DNA of 21,662 nucleotides from NCBI GenBank assembly GCA_023387815.1, contig JAEWHK010000046.1:1-21662 (forward strand), written 5' to 3'. The translations under genes were made by a program, and so were the position numbers. The DNA is from Pseudomonadota bacterium (GTDB lineage: Bacteria; Pseudomonadota; Gammaproteobacteria; Burkholderiales; Burkholderiaceae_B). The notes under the pieces are model-generated. The model made no database searches, was not told the origin of the DNA, and saw only the letters and a program-made list of their open reading frames with translations. Positions 14,988 to 21,662 of this stretch are shown piece by piece. Each line of letters begins with the position of its first letter. Position 1 is the stretch's first letter.

Positions 14988-16779
14988 CAAGGCGCACGCT
15001 GATACGGCGCGCGCGGCAAGGAAAAAGGGTTTTGGCGTTATCTTTTCGCTGCTGCCTTACGTATGGATGTTCAAGTGGCGCGTGATGGCTGCGCTGGCCT
15101 GTCTGGTGATTGCCAAGGTCGCCAGCGTCATGCTTCCTGTGTATCTGAAGGAGATTGTCGATCAGCTCAGTCTGCCGAAAACGGCGCTGGTCCTGCCGGT
15201 TGCGGCCCTGATCGCCTATGGCTTTGCCAGAATCGCCAGCAGTGTGTTTTCTGAAATGCGCGATGCCCTGTTTTCCAAGGTTACTCAGGGGTCAATACAG
15301 AAAATTGCAACTGCCATCTTCACGCATCTGTTCGGATTGTCCATCCGTTATCACCTGCAACGTCAGACGGGCGGTCTGAGCCGGGACATGGATCGCGGAA
15401 CCAAAGGGATCGGATTTCTGCTCAATTTTACGCTGTTCAATATTCTGCCGACACTGCTTGAACTGGTGATGGTGATGGGCATTCTGCTCGTTCGCTATGA
15501 CATCTGGTTTGCGGTTGTGATTGTGGCGACCATTGCGAGCTATATTCTGTTCACCCTCATCGTGACAGAGAGGCGAATGGTCATGCGCCGACGGATGAAC
15601 AGTCTGGACAGTATGGCCAACACTCAGGCGATTGATGCGCTGATCAACTATGAAACGGTCAAGTATTTCAATAACGAATCCTACGAAATCAACCGGTATG
15701 ACAGCAATCTGGGGCACTGGGTTGACTCGGCGGTCAAGAACCAGATTTCACTGAACCTGCTGAATGCGGGGCAGGGTATTATTATCACGCTTGGCATGGT
15801 GACCCTGCTATGGATGTCTGCATCACGGGTAACAACGGGGGAAATGACGGTAGGGGATATCGTATTGATATCGGCCTATCTGACGCAGCTGTATGCACCC
15901 CTGAATTTCCTGGGTTTCATTTATCGCGAAATCAAAAATTCTCTGGCGGATATGGAGCGCATGTTCGGTATTCTGGATCAGCACCAGGAGGTCAAAGACA
16001 AGCCGCAGAGTACCGAGCTGCATACCCGTTCCGCGCGGATCCGATTCGAGCACGTGAGTTTTTCCTATGAACCGCAAAGGCAGATTCTGCATGATGTAAG
16101 CTTCACTATTGACGCCGGCGAAACCGTTGCCATTGTGGGTACCTCGGGCGCGGGCAAGTCTACGCTGTCCAGACTGTTGTTCCGCTTTTACGATGTGACT
16201 GAGGGTCGCATTACCGTTAATGACCGCGACATTCGCGACTATACTCAACTGAGTCTGCGCCAGCACATCGGCATTGTTCCGCAGGACACGGTACTTTTTA
16301 ATAACAGTATCTACTACAACATTGCCTATGGTCGCCCCGACGCGAGTCACGAAGACGTCATCGAAGCGGCAAAAACTGCGAGCATCCACGAGTTTGTCAT
16401 GTCTCTTCCCGAAGGGTATGAAACGCCGGTCGGAGAGCGGGGACTCAAACTGTCAGGTGGCGAAAAACAGCGTGTTGCCATTGCCCGTACCGTCCTGAAA
16501 AATCCGCCCATACTGATTCTGGACGAAGCTACCAGCGCGCTGGATACGCGAACTGAAAGAGCAATACAGGACGAGCTTTATAAAATTACCAAGGATCGAA
16601 GTACCTTGATCATTGCGCATCGCCTGTCCACCATCGTGGATGCTGACAGGATTCTGGTGATGGATCAGGGCAGGGTGGTAGAACAGGGATCGCATCAGAC
16701 ATTGCTGCAGGCTAACGGCGTCTACGCCCGTATGTGGGCCATGCAGTTTGCCGATAGCGAAGAAGGGACCGACGCTTAA
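14968..16779 (+). CDS. ATM1-type ABC exporter, fused membrane and ATPase domains
   Basis: A half-transporter of the ATM1/HMT1/ABCB7 type that works as a homodimer in the inner membrane, about 603 residues. The membrane domain spans about 30-320 with six expected helices. The segment NTQAIDALINYETVKYFNNE (218-237) is the ATM1-family signature near the glutathione site. In the ATPase domain Walker A is GTSGAGKS (391-398), the signature is LSGGEKQR (495-502), Walker B is LILDEATSALD (516-526) and the switch His is 551. From family knowledge, ATM1 proteins export glutathione-linked or sulfur-containing compounds, linked to metal or Fe-S homeostasis. The frame is open far upstream inside ddpF, but ATG 14968 gives the natural N-terminus. 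No clear ribosome binding site precedes it, and it overlaps ddpF by 20 bases, suggesting coupled translation. The substrate is unknown. Confidence 0.9.
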   Translation: MTSTENSKAHADTARAARKKGFGVIFSLLPYVWMFKWRVMAALACLVIAKVASVMLPVYLKEIVDQLSLPKTALVLPVAALIAYGFARIASSVFSEMRDALFSKVTQGSIQKIATAIFTHLFGLSIRYHLQRQTGGLSRDMDRGTKGIGFLLNFTLFNILPTLLELVMVMGILLVRYDIWFAVVIVATIASYILFTLIVTERRMVMRRRMNSLDSMANTQAIDALINYETVKYFNNESYEINRYDSNLGHWVDSAVKNQISLNLLNAGQGIIITLGMVTLLWMSASRVTTGEMTVGDIVLISAYLTQLYAPLNFLGFIYREIKNSLADMERMFGILDQHQEVKDKPQSTELHTRSARIRFEHVSFSYEPQRQILHDVSFTIDAGETVAIVGTSGAGKSTLSRLLFRFYDVTEGRITVNDRDIRDYTQLSLRQHIGIVPQDTVLFNNSIYYNIAYGRPDASHEDVIEAAKTASIHEFVMSLPEGYETPVGERGLKLSGGEKQRVAIARTVLKNPPILILDEATSALDTRTERAIQDELYKITKDRSTLIIAHRLSTIVDADRILVMDQGRVVEQGSHQTLLQANGVYARMWAMQFADSEEGTDA

Positions 16780-17079
16780 CGGTTGATATTGGCGATCGTG
16801 ATTTTGTTGGGTGATTCTCGTCGCAGAGTTTCTGCGTCTGGAAAGGTTGTTTCCGAGTTTTTGGCCACGGGCGAGTTTAAAAGCAGGCGAGTCTGGCTTC
16901 AGGTGTCTGACATACGCGGCAAACTGGGCCGCGTATGCTGGTTAATTCCAATGACGTTTGTGATGACTGCTACGAACGATGAACAGCTTTTAATGAGACA
17001 GACATTCAATTGTCATGACAGCTGAACGTCTTCCATGAAAACTGAATAACAGACAGGGCCTGTCACACCTCAACTGCCG
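16780..17079. other. 300-base intergenic region, no convincing gene
   Basis: This gap separates the exporter gene from the convergent Bug receptor gene. An 80-codon frame at 16783-17025 has no recognisable domain, no good ribosome binding site and an unnatural composition, so I do not call it. Visible structures are a small hairpin CGCAGA/TCTGCG (16822-16836), a strong ten-pair hairpin (16911-16937), the perfect palindrome TGTCATGACA (17011-17020) and GACAGG-G-CCTGTC (17052-17064). The last could help terminate the minus-strand receptor gene. Confidence 0.6.
16911..16937 (+). terminator. Strong hairpin downstream of the ATM1-type exporter
   Basis: CATACGCGGC (16911-16920) pairs perfectly over ten bases with GCCGCGTATG (16928-16937) across the loop AAACTGG. 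The following bases CTGGTTAATT are not a clean T run. It may end the long ddp-type transcript or protect its 3' end; it lies 131 bases after the exporter stop. Confidence 0.5.
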
Positions 17080-18042
17080 TTACTGACTCAGATTGGCGGC
17101 CTTGATCAGTTCTGTCCACTGATTGACTTCCTGTTTCTGGAAAGTCGTAAATTCTTCAGGACTGTTGCCGACAACGGTGAAGCCCAGTTTGTTCATGGTT
17201 TCCTGGGTTTTAGGCTGCTTCAGACTCTCGCTGATGGCCTGATGCAGTTTGTCGATGATCTCCTTGGGCGTGCCTTTGGGTGCCGCTACGCCTTGCCAGG
17301 AGTAAACCACCATATCTTTGATACCGGCTTCGGCCATGGTGGGCAGGTCTGGCAGGTCAGGGGCCCGTTCCGCTCCGGTAACGGCAAGCGCTCGCAATTT
17401 ACCGCTCTGGATATGCTTCAGTACCGCCCCCAGATTCTGAAATGACACGTCCACCTGCGCTCCCAGCAAATCGGCAATGGCGGCAGCGCCTCCCTTGTAA
17501 GGCACATCAATTCCCGTCGTATTGCTCCGCTGACGGAACATGACGGCGGAGAGATGATCCGATGAACCCGTGCCAGATGACGCGTAGGAGATCTGATCCG
17601 GGTGTTTGCCCGCATAATCAATCAGTTCAGCCACGGTTTTGACCGGGATCTTTGAAGAAATAACCAGCACATTGGGGTTGCGGACCAGCTGGCTGACGTA
17701 GTCGAAATCTTCACTTGGCTTGTAGGACAGATTCTTGTACAGCCCCTCGTTGATGGCAAATGTTCCGATGGAACCGACCATCAGGGTATAGCCGTCGGGC
17801 TTGGACCGTTTCAGTTCCTGAGCAGCAATGGCACCATTGGCGCCAGGTTTGTTCTCGACCACAATTGTCTGTCCCAGCGTCTTTTCCATCCCAGGTGCGA
17901 TGGCGCGTGCGGTAATGTCCGATGAGCCACCAGGCACAAAGGGGACAATCACCCTTATCGGTTTGTCGGGGTAGGCTGCATTTGCCGTTCCGGCCGCGGT
18001 AACGCCCAATATCAGGGCTGTGCCAATCAGTCGATAGATCAT
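17080..18042 (-). CDS. Bug-family tripartite tricarboxylate receptor (TctC-like)
   Basis: Periplasmic solute-binding protein of the Bug/TctC family, 320 residues. Bug proteins bind small carboxylates, amino acids or related compounds, sometimes for TctAB-type transporters. A Sec signal peptide of about 22 residues ends at GTANA, and the mature protein starts AYPDKPIRVIVPFVPGG, the classic Bug opening. Further family text includes VVENKPGANGAIAAQELKRS, KPDGYTL, YASSGTGSSDHLSAVMF, VPYKGGAAA and LPDLPTMAEAG. GGAG lies nine bases before the ATG. No tctA or tctB gene is present nearby, so it is an orphan receptor. It diverges from a second Bug gene, and the two share one control region. The ligand cannot be named from sequence. 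Confidence 0.93.
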   Translation of the reverse strand: MIYRLIGTALILGVTAAGTANAAYPDKPIRVIVPFVPGGSSDITARAIAPGMEKTLGQTIVVENKPGANGAIAAQELKRSKPDGYTLMVGSIGTFAINEGLYKNLSYKPSEDFDYVSQLVRNPNVLVISSKIPVKTVAELIDYAGKHPDQISYASSGTGSSDHLSAVMFRQRSNTTGIDVPYKGGAAAIADLLGAQVDVSFQNLGAVLKHIQSGKLRALAVTGAERAPDLPDLPTMAEAGIKDMVVYSWQGVAAPKGTPKEIIDKLHQAISESLKQPKTQETMNKLGFTVVGNSPEEFTTFQKQEVNQWTELIKAANLSQ

Positions 18043-18099
18043 AAGCTGTGTCTCCGGTTTGTCAATTTATTAATATAAGATGTCTGATGTTTTATGTAC

Positions 18100-18110
18100 T
18101 TGTATGACAA
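18100..18110. promoter_or_regulatory. Candidate operator TTGTATGACAA, GntR/FCD type
   Basis: TTGT-ATG-ACAA is a perfect inverted repeat with a three-base centre and fits the TNGTNNNACNA pattern recognised by FCD-subfamily GntR regulators. It overlaps the -35 of the plus-strand promoter and touches the -10/start region of the minus-strand promoter, so one bound regulator could affect both receptor genes. The regulator gene is not in the window. Confidence 0.45.
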
Positions 18111-18133
18111 CTATATAAATAGCCCGATATAAT
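18104..18133 (+). promoter_or_regulatory. Plus-strand promoter for the 18309 Bug gene
   Basis: A perfect -10 TATAAT (18128-18133) follows a -35 ATGACA (18104-18109, five of six) at 18-base spacing. Expected start near 18140, leaving a 5' UTR of about 170 bases. It overlaps the opposite-facing promoter of the minus-strand gene almost completely. Confidence 0.6.
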
Positions 18134-18138
18134 GTCAA
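18110..18138 (-). promoter_or_regulatory. Minus-strand promoter for the 17080-18042 Bug gene
   Basis: Read on the minus strand, a consensus -35 TTGACA (18138-18133) is followed after exactly 17 bases by -10 TATAGT (18115-18110, five of six). Expected start near 18103, giving a 5' UTR of about 60 bases. It is one of the best sigma-70 matches in the window. Confidence 0.7.
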
Positions 18139-18178
18139 TTGAAATGTAAGTCGCATTCGGTTTCAATTGCGAATGTAA
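18135..18178. repeat. Direct and inverted repeats in the receptor control region
   Basis: TCAATTG followed by ATGTAA occurs twice, at 18135-18149 (two-base gap) and 18163-18178 (three-base gap), 28 bases apart. The same DNA also holds the inverted repeat CAATTGAAA (18136-18144) with TTTCAATTG (18161-18169), and CATTCG (18154-18159) with CGAATG (18170-18175). Nested symmetry just downstream of the plus-strand promoter suggests a protein-binding site or an RNA leader structure. The function is unknown. Confidence 0.5.
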
Positions 18179-18218
18179 TTTCTGAAAGATGAAACACTTT
18201 TCTGAAAGACGAATCACT
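18179..18218. repeat. Tandem 20-base repeat containing TTTCTGAAA palindromes
   Basis: Two consecutive 20-base units (18179-18198 and 18199-18218) match at 18 of 20 positions. Each begins with the palindrome TTTC-T-GAAA followed by GA, then GAA and CACT. The 20-base period is close to two DNA turns, placing both palindromes on the same face, as expected for paired regulator sites. They lie 91-130 bases before the start codon of the plus-strand Bug gene. A possible extended -10 (TGCAATAAT, 18221-18229) follows directly. Confidence 0.6.
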
Positions 18219-18308
18219 TATGCAATAATCAGGATCAGACGTTGGCGACATGTGGACGTCCAGAGAGAAAACAGGCAGGGCGCAGCCCGCCAATTACGGA
18301 GACAAAAA

Positions 18309-19277
18309 ATGATCAAATTCAAGAAATTGCTGATTTCAACGGTTGTATCCATGGGGATGGTCGGGAGCGCGCTTGCGGCTTATCCCGATGCACAACCCGT
18401 GAAAGTGCTGGTGGGTTATACCCCTGGCGGTACGACCGATCTGGTGGCGCGGATTGTTGCAAAAGGCCTGAGTGACGAACTCAAACAGAGTTTCGTTGTG
18501 GAGAACAAGCCTGGCGCCAGCAACAATATTGCCATGAGTGAAGTGGCCCGCTCCAAGCCTGATGGGTATACCCTTATCGTCACGACGATTGCCAGCTCGG
18601 TAAACGCAACCATGTTCAAAAAGCTGAATTATGATCTGAAAAAGGATTTCGCACCGGTGGCGCTGGTTGCTAAGGTGCCCAATGTACTGGTGGTCAATCC
18701 AAAGCTGCCGGTGAATAATGTGAAAGAACTGGTTGAATATGTCAAACAGAATAAAGACAAGGCAACCTACGCGTCTTCGGGTATTGGGTCTTCACAGTTT
18801 CTTTGTGGCGAACAGCTGAATCAGGATGCGGGAACCCAGATATTGCATGTGCCATTCAAGGGCAGTGCACCAGGTCTGACTGCCGTCATGTCCGGCGATG
18901 TATTGATGGAATTCGATAATATGCCATCTGCCTGGCCATTCATCAGTTCGGGAAAACTCAAGGCGCTGGCTGTGACCAGTGCAGAAAAATCGCAGGTAGC
19001 GCCCAACTTGCCGACCATGATCGAGGAAGGCTACAAGGATTTTGATATTTCGTCCTGGTTTGGTGTACTGGCTCCGGCCGATATGCCCAAGGAAGATGTG
19101 AAGATGCTGAATGAAGCAATCCAGAGAGTGGTGGCCAAACCTGAAGTGCAGAAACAGCTGGCAGATCAGGGTGCAGTTCCACAGAAAATGTCGCCAGAGG
19201 AATTTGGCACATTCATCAACGAAGAAGTGGATCGCTGGGGCGCACTGATTACCAAACTGGGCGTCAGTGCTGACTGA
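18309..19277 (+). CDS. Bug-family tripartite tricarboxylate receptor (TctC-like)
   Basis: Second periplasmic Bug/TctC receptor, about 322 residues, paralogous to the divergent neighbour. The frame is open from 18189, but ATG 18309 has GGAG seven bases upstream (18298-18301) and yields a clean Sec signal peptide: MIKFKK, a hydrophobic core, then cleavage after GSALA near residue 23. The mature protein starts AYPDAQPVKVLVGYTPGG. Conserved family segments are GGTTDLVARIVAKGL, VVENKPGASNNIAMSEVARS, KPDGYTL, YASSGIGSSQF, VPFKGSAPG, LAVTSAEKS and LPTMIEEGY. The binding-site region differs from the first receptor (SSQFLCGEQL against SSDHLSAVMF), so a different ligand is likely. No TctA or TctB partner is present. 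A shared bidirectional terminator lies between it and tex. Confidence 0.93.
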   Translation: MIKFKKLLISTVVSMGMVGSALAAYPDAQPVKVLVGYTPGGTTDLVARIVAKGLSDELKQSFVVENKPGASNNIAMSEVARSKPDGYTLIVTTIASSVNATMFKKLNYDLKKDFAPVALVAKVPNVLVVNPKLPVNNVKELVEYVKQNKDKATYASSGIGSSQFLCGEQLNQDAGTQILHVPFKGSAPGLTAVMSGDVLMEFDNMPSAWPFISSGKLKALAVTSAEKSQVAPNLPTMIEEGYKDFDISSWFGVLAPADMPKEDVKMLNEAIQRVVAKPEVQKQLADQGAVPQKMSPEEFGTFINEEVDRWGALITKLGVSAD

Positions 19278-19305
19278 CCATCCGAACTGAATGACAATAT
19301 AAAAT

Positions 19306-19346
19306 TGCGGCGCCTTTGATGGGCGCCGCAGTCTTTTATTTTTTCA
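19306..19346. terminator. Bidirectional terminator between the Bug gene and tex
   Basis: TGCGGCGCC (19306-19314) pairs perfectly with GGCGCCGCA (19322-19330) around a seven-base loop. T-rich sequence (19334-19346) follows on the plus strand, and an A-rich flank (19298-19305) supplies a U-rich tail for minus-strand transcripts. It ends both convergent genes. The plus-strand T tract overlaps the tex stop codon. Confidence 0.85.
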
Positions 19347-21662
19347 GCTTTGCAAACGCAGCCGCCATGGCGTTCATGGAGGTATCGGCCCGCGGCTGAT
19401 TGCGCACAGCGGGGCGACCGCCAGCAGGCCGGGGACCTGCACCAGGGCGCGAATCGCGTCGGGGCGCCGGACCTGAGTCATCCTTGAGTCGCATGGTCAG
19501 TCCGATCCGGTTACGTGCGACATCCACTTCCTGCACTTTGACCTTGACCGTCTGACCTACACGAACCACGTCGCGCGGATCTTTTACGTACTGTTCGGAC
19601 AGGGCAGAGATATGCACCAGGCCGTCCTGGTGCACACCAATATCGACAAACGCGCCAAAATTGGCCACGTTGGTGACAACGCCGTCGAGTATCATGCCTT
19701 CAACCAGGTCCTTGATGGTTTCCACGCCTTCCTGGAAGGTGACGGTCTTGAACTCCGGACGTGGGTCGCGTCCGGGTTTTTCCAGCTCGGAAAAAATGTC
19801 CCTGACCGTTGGCAGGCCGAAACGATCGTCGGTAAATTCAGCGGGTGACACGCCGGTCAGCGCTTCTTTGTTGCCAATCACGGCTTTTACATCCTTGCGG
19901 ATTTTGTCGAGAATGCGTTCAACCAATGGGTAGGCTTCCGGGTGTACCGCAGAGGCATCCAGCGGATTTTCACCATTCTGGATTCGCAGAAAGCCGGCTG
20001 CCTGTTCGAACGCCTTGGCACCGAAGCGGGACACATCCAGCAGCGCTTTGCGCGTAGGGAATGCACCGTTCTGATCACGCCAGTCGACAATATTGCGCGC
20101 CAGGGTGGAGTTCAGGCCGGACACGCGCGAGAGCAGGGCGGCCGAGGCGGTATTCACATCCACTCCAACGGCATTCACGCAGTCCTCGATGACCGCATCC
20201 AGGGAGCGAGCCAGCTCCCGCTGGTTGACGTCGTGCTGATACTGACCCACACCAATTGCCTTGGGTTCAATCTTGACCAGTTCCGCCAGTGGGTCCTGCA
20301 GGCGGCGGGCAATGGATACTGCCCCCCTCAGACTGACGTCCATATCAGGAAATTCCTTGGCCGCCAGTTCAGAGGCCGAGTACACCGACGCGCCTGCTTC
20401 GGAAACGACCACTTTGCGCAAGCCGGCATTGGGCAGCGCTTCAATAAGTTCCGCAGCAAGTTTTTCTGTTTCACGCGAGGCCGTGCCGTTGCCAATGGCA
20501 ATCAGCTCGATTTTGTGCTTGTTCACCAGCGCTGCCAGCGTGGCCAGCGACCCATTGCGGTCGCGACGCGGTTCAAAAGGATAGATGGTGGCGGTATCCA
20601 GCACTTTACCCGTCTGGTCGATCGCCGCAACCTTGACGCCTGTACGGATGCCGGGATCCAGACCCAGCACAGACTTGGGACCCGCCGGAGCGGCCAGCAG
20701 CAGATCCTTGAGGTTTGCTGCAAACACACGAATGGCCTCGGCCTCGGCTTCTTCGCGCAGTTTGGTAATGAATTCGGATTCGAATGCCGTCAGCATCTTG
20801 ACACGCCAGGTCCAGCGCGCCACATCGGCAAGCCATTTACCGCGGGCACTGGCCGTTGCAGAATAATCGGCTGCCAGCTCCAGAAACCGGCTGATGCGCT
20901 CCACGCAGGGATGCGGAGTCAGCGCATCTTCTTCGTCGCTCAGCCCGATACGCAGATCCAGTGCACCTTGCTGACGTCCGCGAAGCAGGGCCAGCACGCG
21001 ATGCGAGGGCAGGCTGCGGATGGACTCGCGAAAATCGAACCAGTCCCGGAAGTTGGCGCCTTCTTCTTCCTTGCCTTCAATGACTTTGGAATAGAGGAAT
21101 CCATGCTGCCCCAGGTATTCGCGCATATCGGCAACCAGGTCGGCATTTTCTGCAAAGCGTTCTGCAAGAATATCGCGCGCGCCGTCAAGGGCGGCACGGG
21201 TATCCTTGACACCTGCCTCTTCGTTGACATACGCCTCGGCAGCGGCCTGCGGGTCGGCCTGGCTGTCTGTGAGGAGCAGATCTGCCAGCGGCTCCAGCCC
21301 GGCCTCGCGCGCAATCTGCGCACGGGTACGGCGTTTAGGCTTGAAGGGGGCGTAAAGATCTTCCAGGCGTTGCTTGGTATCGGCTGCGGCAATGGCTTCG
21401 CTCAGTTCCGGCGTGAGCTTGCCCTGGCCGGAAATGGATTCAAGGACGGCGGCGCGGCGCGATTCCAGTTCACGCACATAGGCCAGGCGCACTTCCAGAT
21501 TGCGCAGTACGGTATCATCCAGCCCTCCTGTTGCCTCCTTGCGGTAACGTGCAATAAACGGGACGGTGGCGCCGTCATCAAGCAACGCGACCGTGGCCTC
21601 AATCTGACTGGCGCGAATATTGAGCTCGGAAGCCAGCAGGGCAATAATGCGCGCCGGATCAA
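19336..21662 (-). CDS. tex: Tex-family transcription accessory protein (5' end cut by window edge)
   Basis: RNA-binding accessory protein of the Tex/YhgF family, linked to transcription and RNA turnover. The reading frame stays open to the window edge: before the in-frame TTG at 21585 it reads ARIIALLASELNIRASQ...ATVA, which belongs to Tex, so that TTG is an internal Leu codon and the start lies outside. About 774 residues are visible, close to the full E. coli length, so little is missing. Visible order: N-terminal helical domain with LLDDGATVPFIARYRKEATG; a YqgF/RNase H-like domain starting VLGLDPGIRTGVKVAAID; helix-hairpin-helix repeats (VGVDVNTASAALLSRVSGL, RKALLDVSRFGAKAFEQAAG); an S1 domain (GVVTNVANFGAFVDIGVHQD, LVHISALSEQYV). 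A basic Arg/Pro/Gly-rich tail ends in FAKLKK. Confidence 0.95.
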   Translation of the reverse strand, partial: DPARIIALLASELNIRASQIEATVALLDDGATVPFIARYRKEATGGLDDTVLRNLEVRLAYVRELESRRAAVLESISGQGKLTPELSEAIAAADTKQRLEDLYAPFKPKRRTRAQIAREAGLEPLADLLLTDSQADPQAAAEAYVNEEAGVKDTRAALDGARDILAERFAENADLVADMREYLGQHGFLYSKVIEGKEEEGANFRDWFDFRESIRSLPSHRVLALLRGRQQGALDLRIGLSDEEDALTPHPCVERISRFLELAADYSATASARGKWLADVARWTWRVKMLTAFESEFITKLREEAEAEAIRVFAANLKDLLLAAPAGPKSVLGLDPGIRTGVKVAAIDQTGKVLDTATIYPFEPRRDRNGSLATLAALVNKHKIELIAIGNGTASRETEKLAAELIEALPNAGLRKVVVSEAGASVYSASELAAKEFPDMDVSLRGAVSIARRLQDPLAELVKIEPKAIGVGQYQHDVNQRELARSLDAVIEDCVNAVGVDVNTASAALLSRVSGLNSTLARNIVDWRDQNGAFPTRKALLDVSRFGAKAFEQAAGFLRIQNGENPLDASAVHPEAYPLVERILDKIRKDVKAVIGNKEALTGVSPAEFTDDRFGLPTVRDIFSELEKPGRDPRPEFKTVTFQEGVETIKDLVEGMILDGVVTNVANFGAFVDIGVHQDGLVHISALSEQYVKDPRDVVRVGQTVKVKVQEVDVARNRIGLTMRLKDDSGPAPRRDSRPGAGPRPAGGRPAVRNQPRADTSMNAMAAAFAKLKK

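Noticed and set aside
16783..17025. 80-codon plus-strand frame after the exporter gene
   Set aside because: It has no domain, no convincing start signal, and a strong ten-pair hairpin lies within it. Chance is the simpler explanation.
18189..18308. Upstream extension of the second Bug gene
   Set aside because: It would place about 40 Arg-rich residues before a clear Sec signal peptide. GGAG and ATG 18309 explain the start.
1..21662. Mobile element, CRISPR array or genomic island
   Set aside because: No transposase, integrase, terminal repeats, regularly spaced repeats or shift in codon use was visible. All genes belong to common chromosomal families.

Overview
The window reads as a chromosomal segment of a betaproteobacterium, most likely order Burkholderiales, family Alcaligenaceae (something like Advenella or a relative of Bordetella). 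This is inferred from gene content, not from a marker gene. The clues are the odhA-odhB-lpdA-zapE order, a sucA-type RNA leader upstream of odhA, two Bug-type (TctC) solute receptors without membrane partners, and moderate GC with uniform codon use. I see no insertion sequence, prophage, CRISPR array, tRNA or rRNA.

Positions 1-5911 hold the 2-oxoglutarate dehydrogenase operon: a structured leader, odhA (E1), odhB (E2), an internal terminator-like hairpin, lpdA (E3), then a strong terminator. Positions 5962-9112 hold zapE (division-associated ATPase), trpS (with an unusual C-terminal extension) and ddpX (D-Ala-D-Ala dipeptidase), closely spaced on one strand.

Positions 9345-14987 encode a complete dipeptide-type ABC importer: a receptor with a Tat-like signal, two permeases and two ATPases. 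Together with ddpX this has the same gene order as the E. coli ddpXABCDF system for import and hydrolysis of D-Ala-D-Ala. Two stem-loops separate the receptor gene from the permeases. An ATM1-type half-transporter exporter (14968-16779) overlaps the last ATPase gene and looks translationally attached to the operon.

After a 300-base gap with hairpins, two Bug receptor genes (17080-18042 on the minus strand, 18309-19277 on the plus strand) diverge from a shared AT-rich control region. That region carries two near-consensus promoters facing each other on the same DNA, a candidate GntR/FCD operator and several repeats. A bidirectional terminator then separates the second receptor from tex (minus strand), which runs off the right edge.

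Most genes are ordinary members of known families, and I did not find a clear new multi-gene system. The best leads are the overlapping divergent promoters with their repeats, the structured odhA leader, the Tat-like signal and paired Cys motifs in the ddp-type importer, the attached ATM1-type exporter, and the extra domain on TrpRS.
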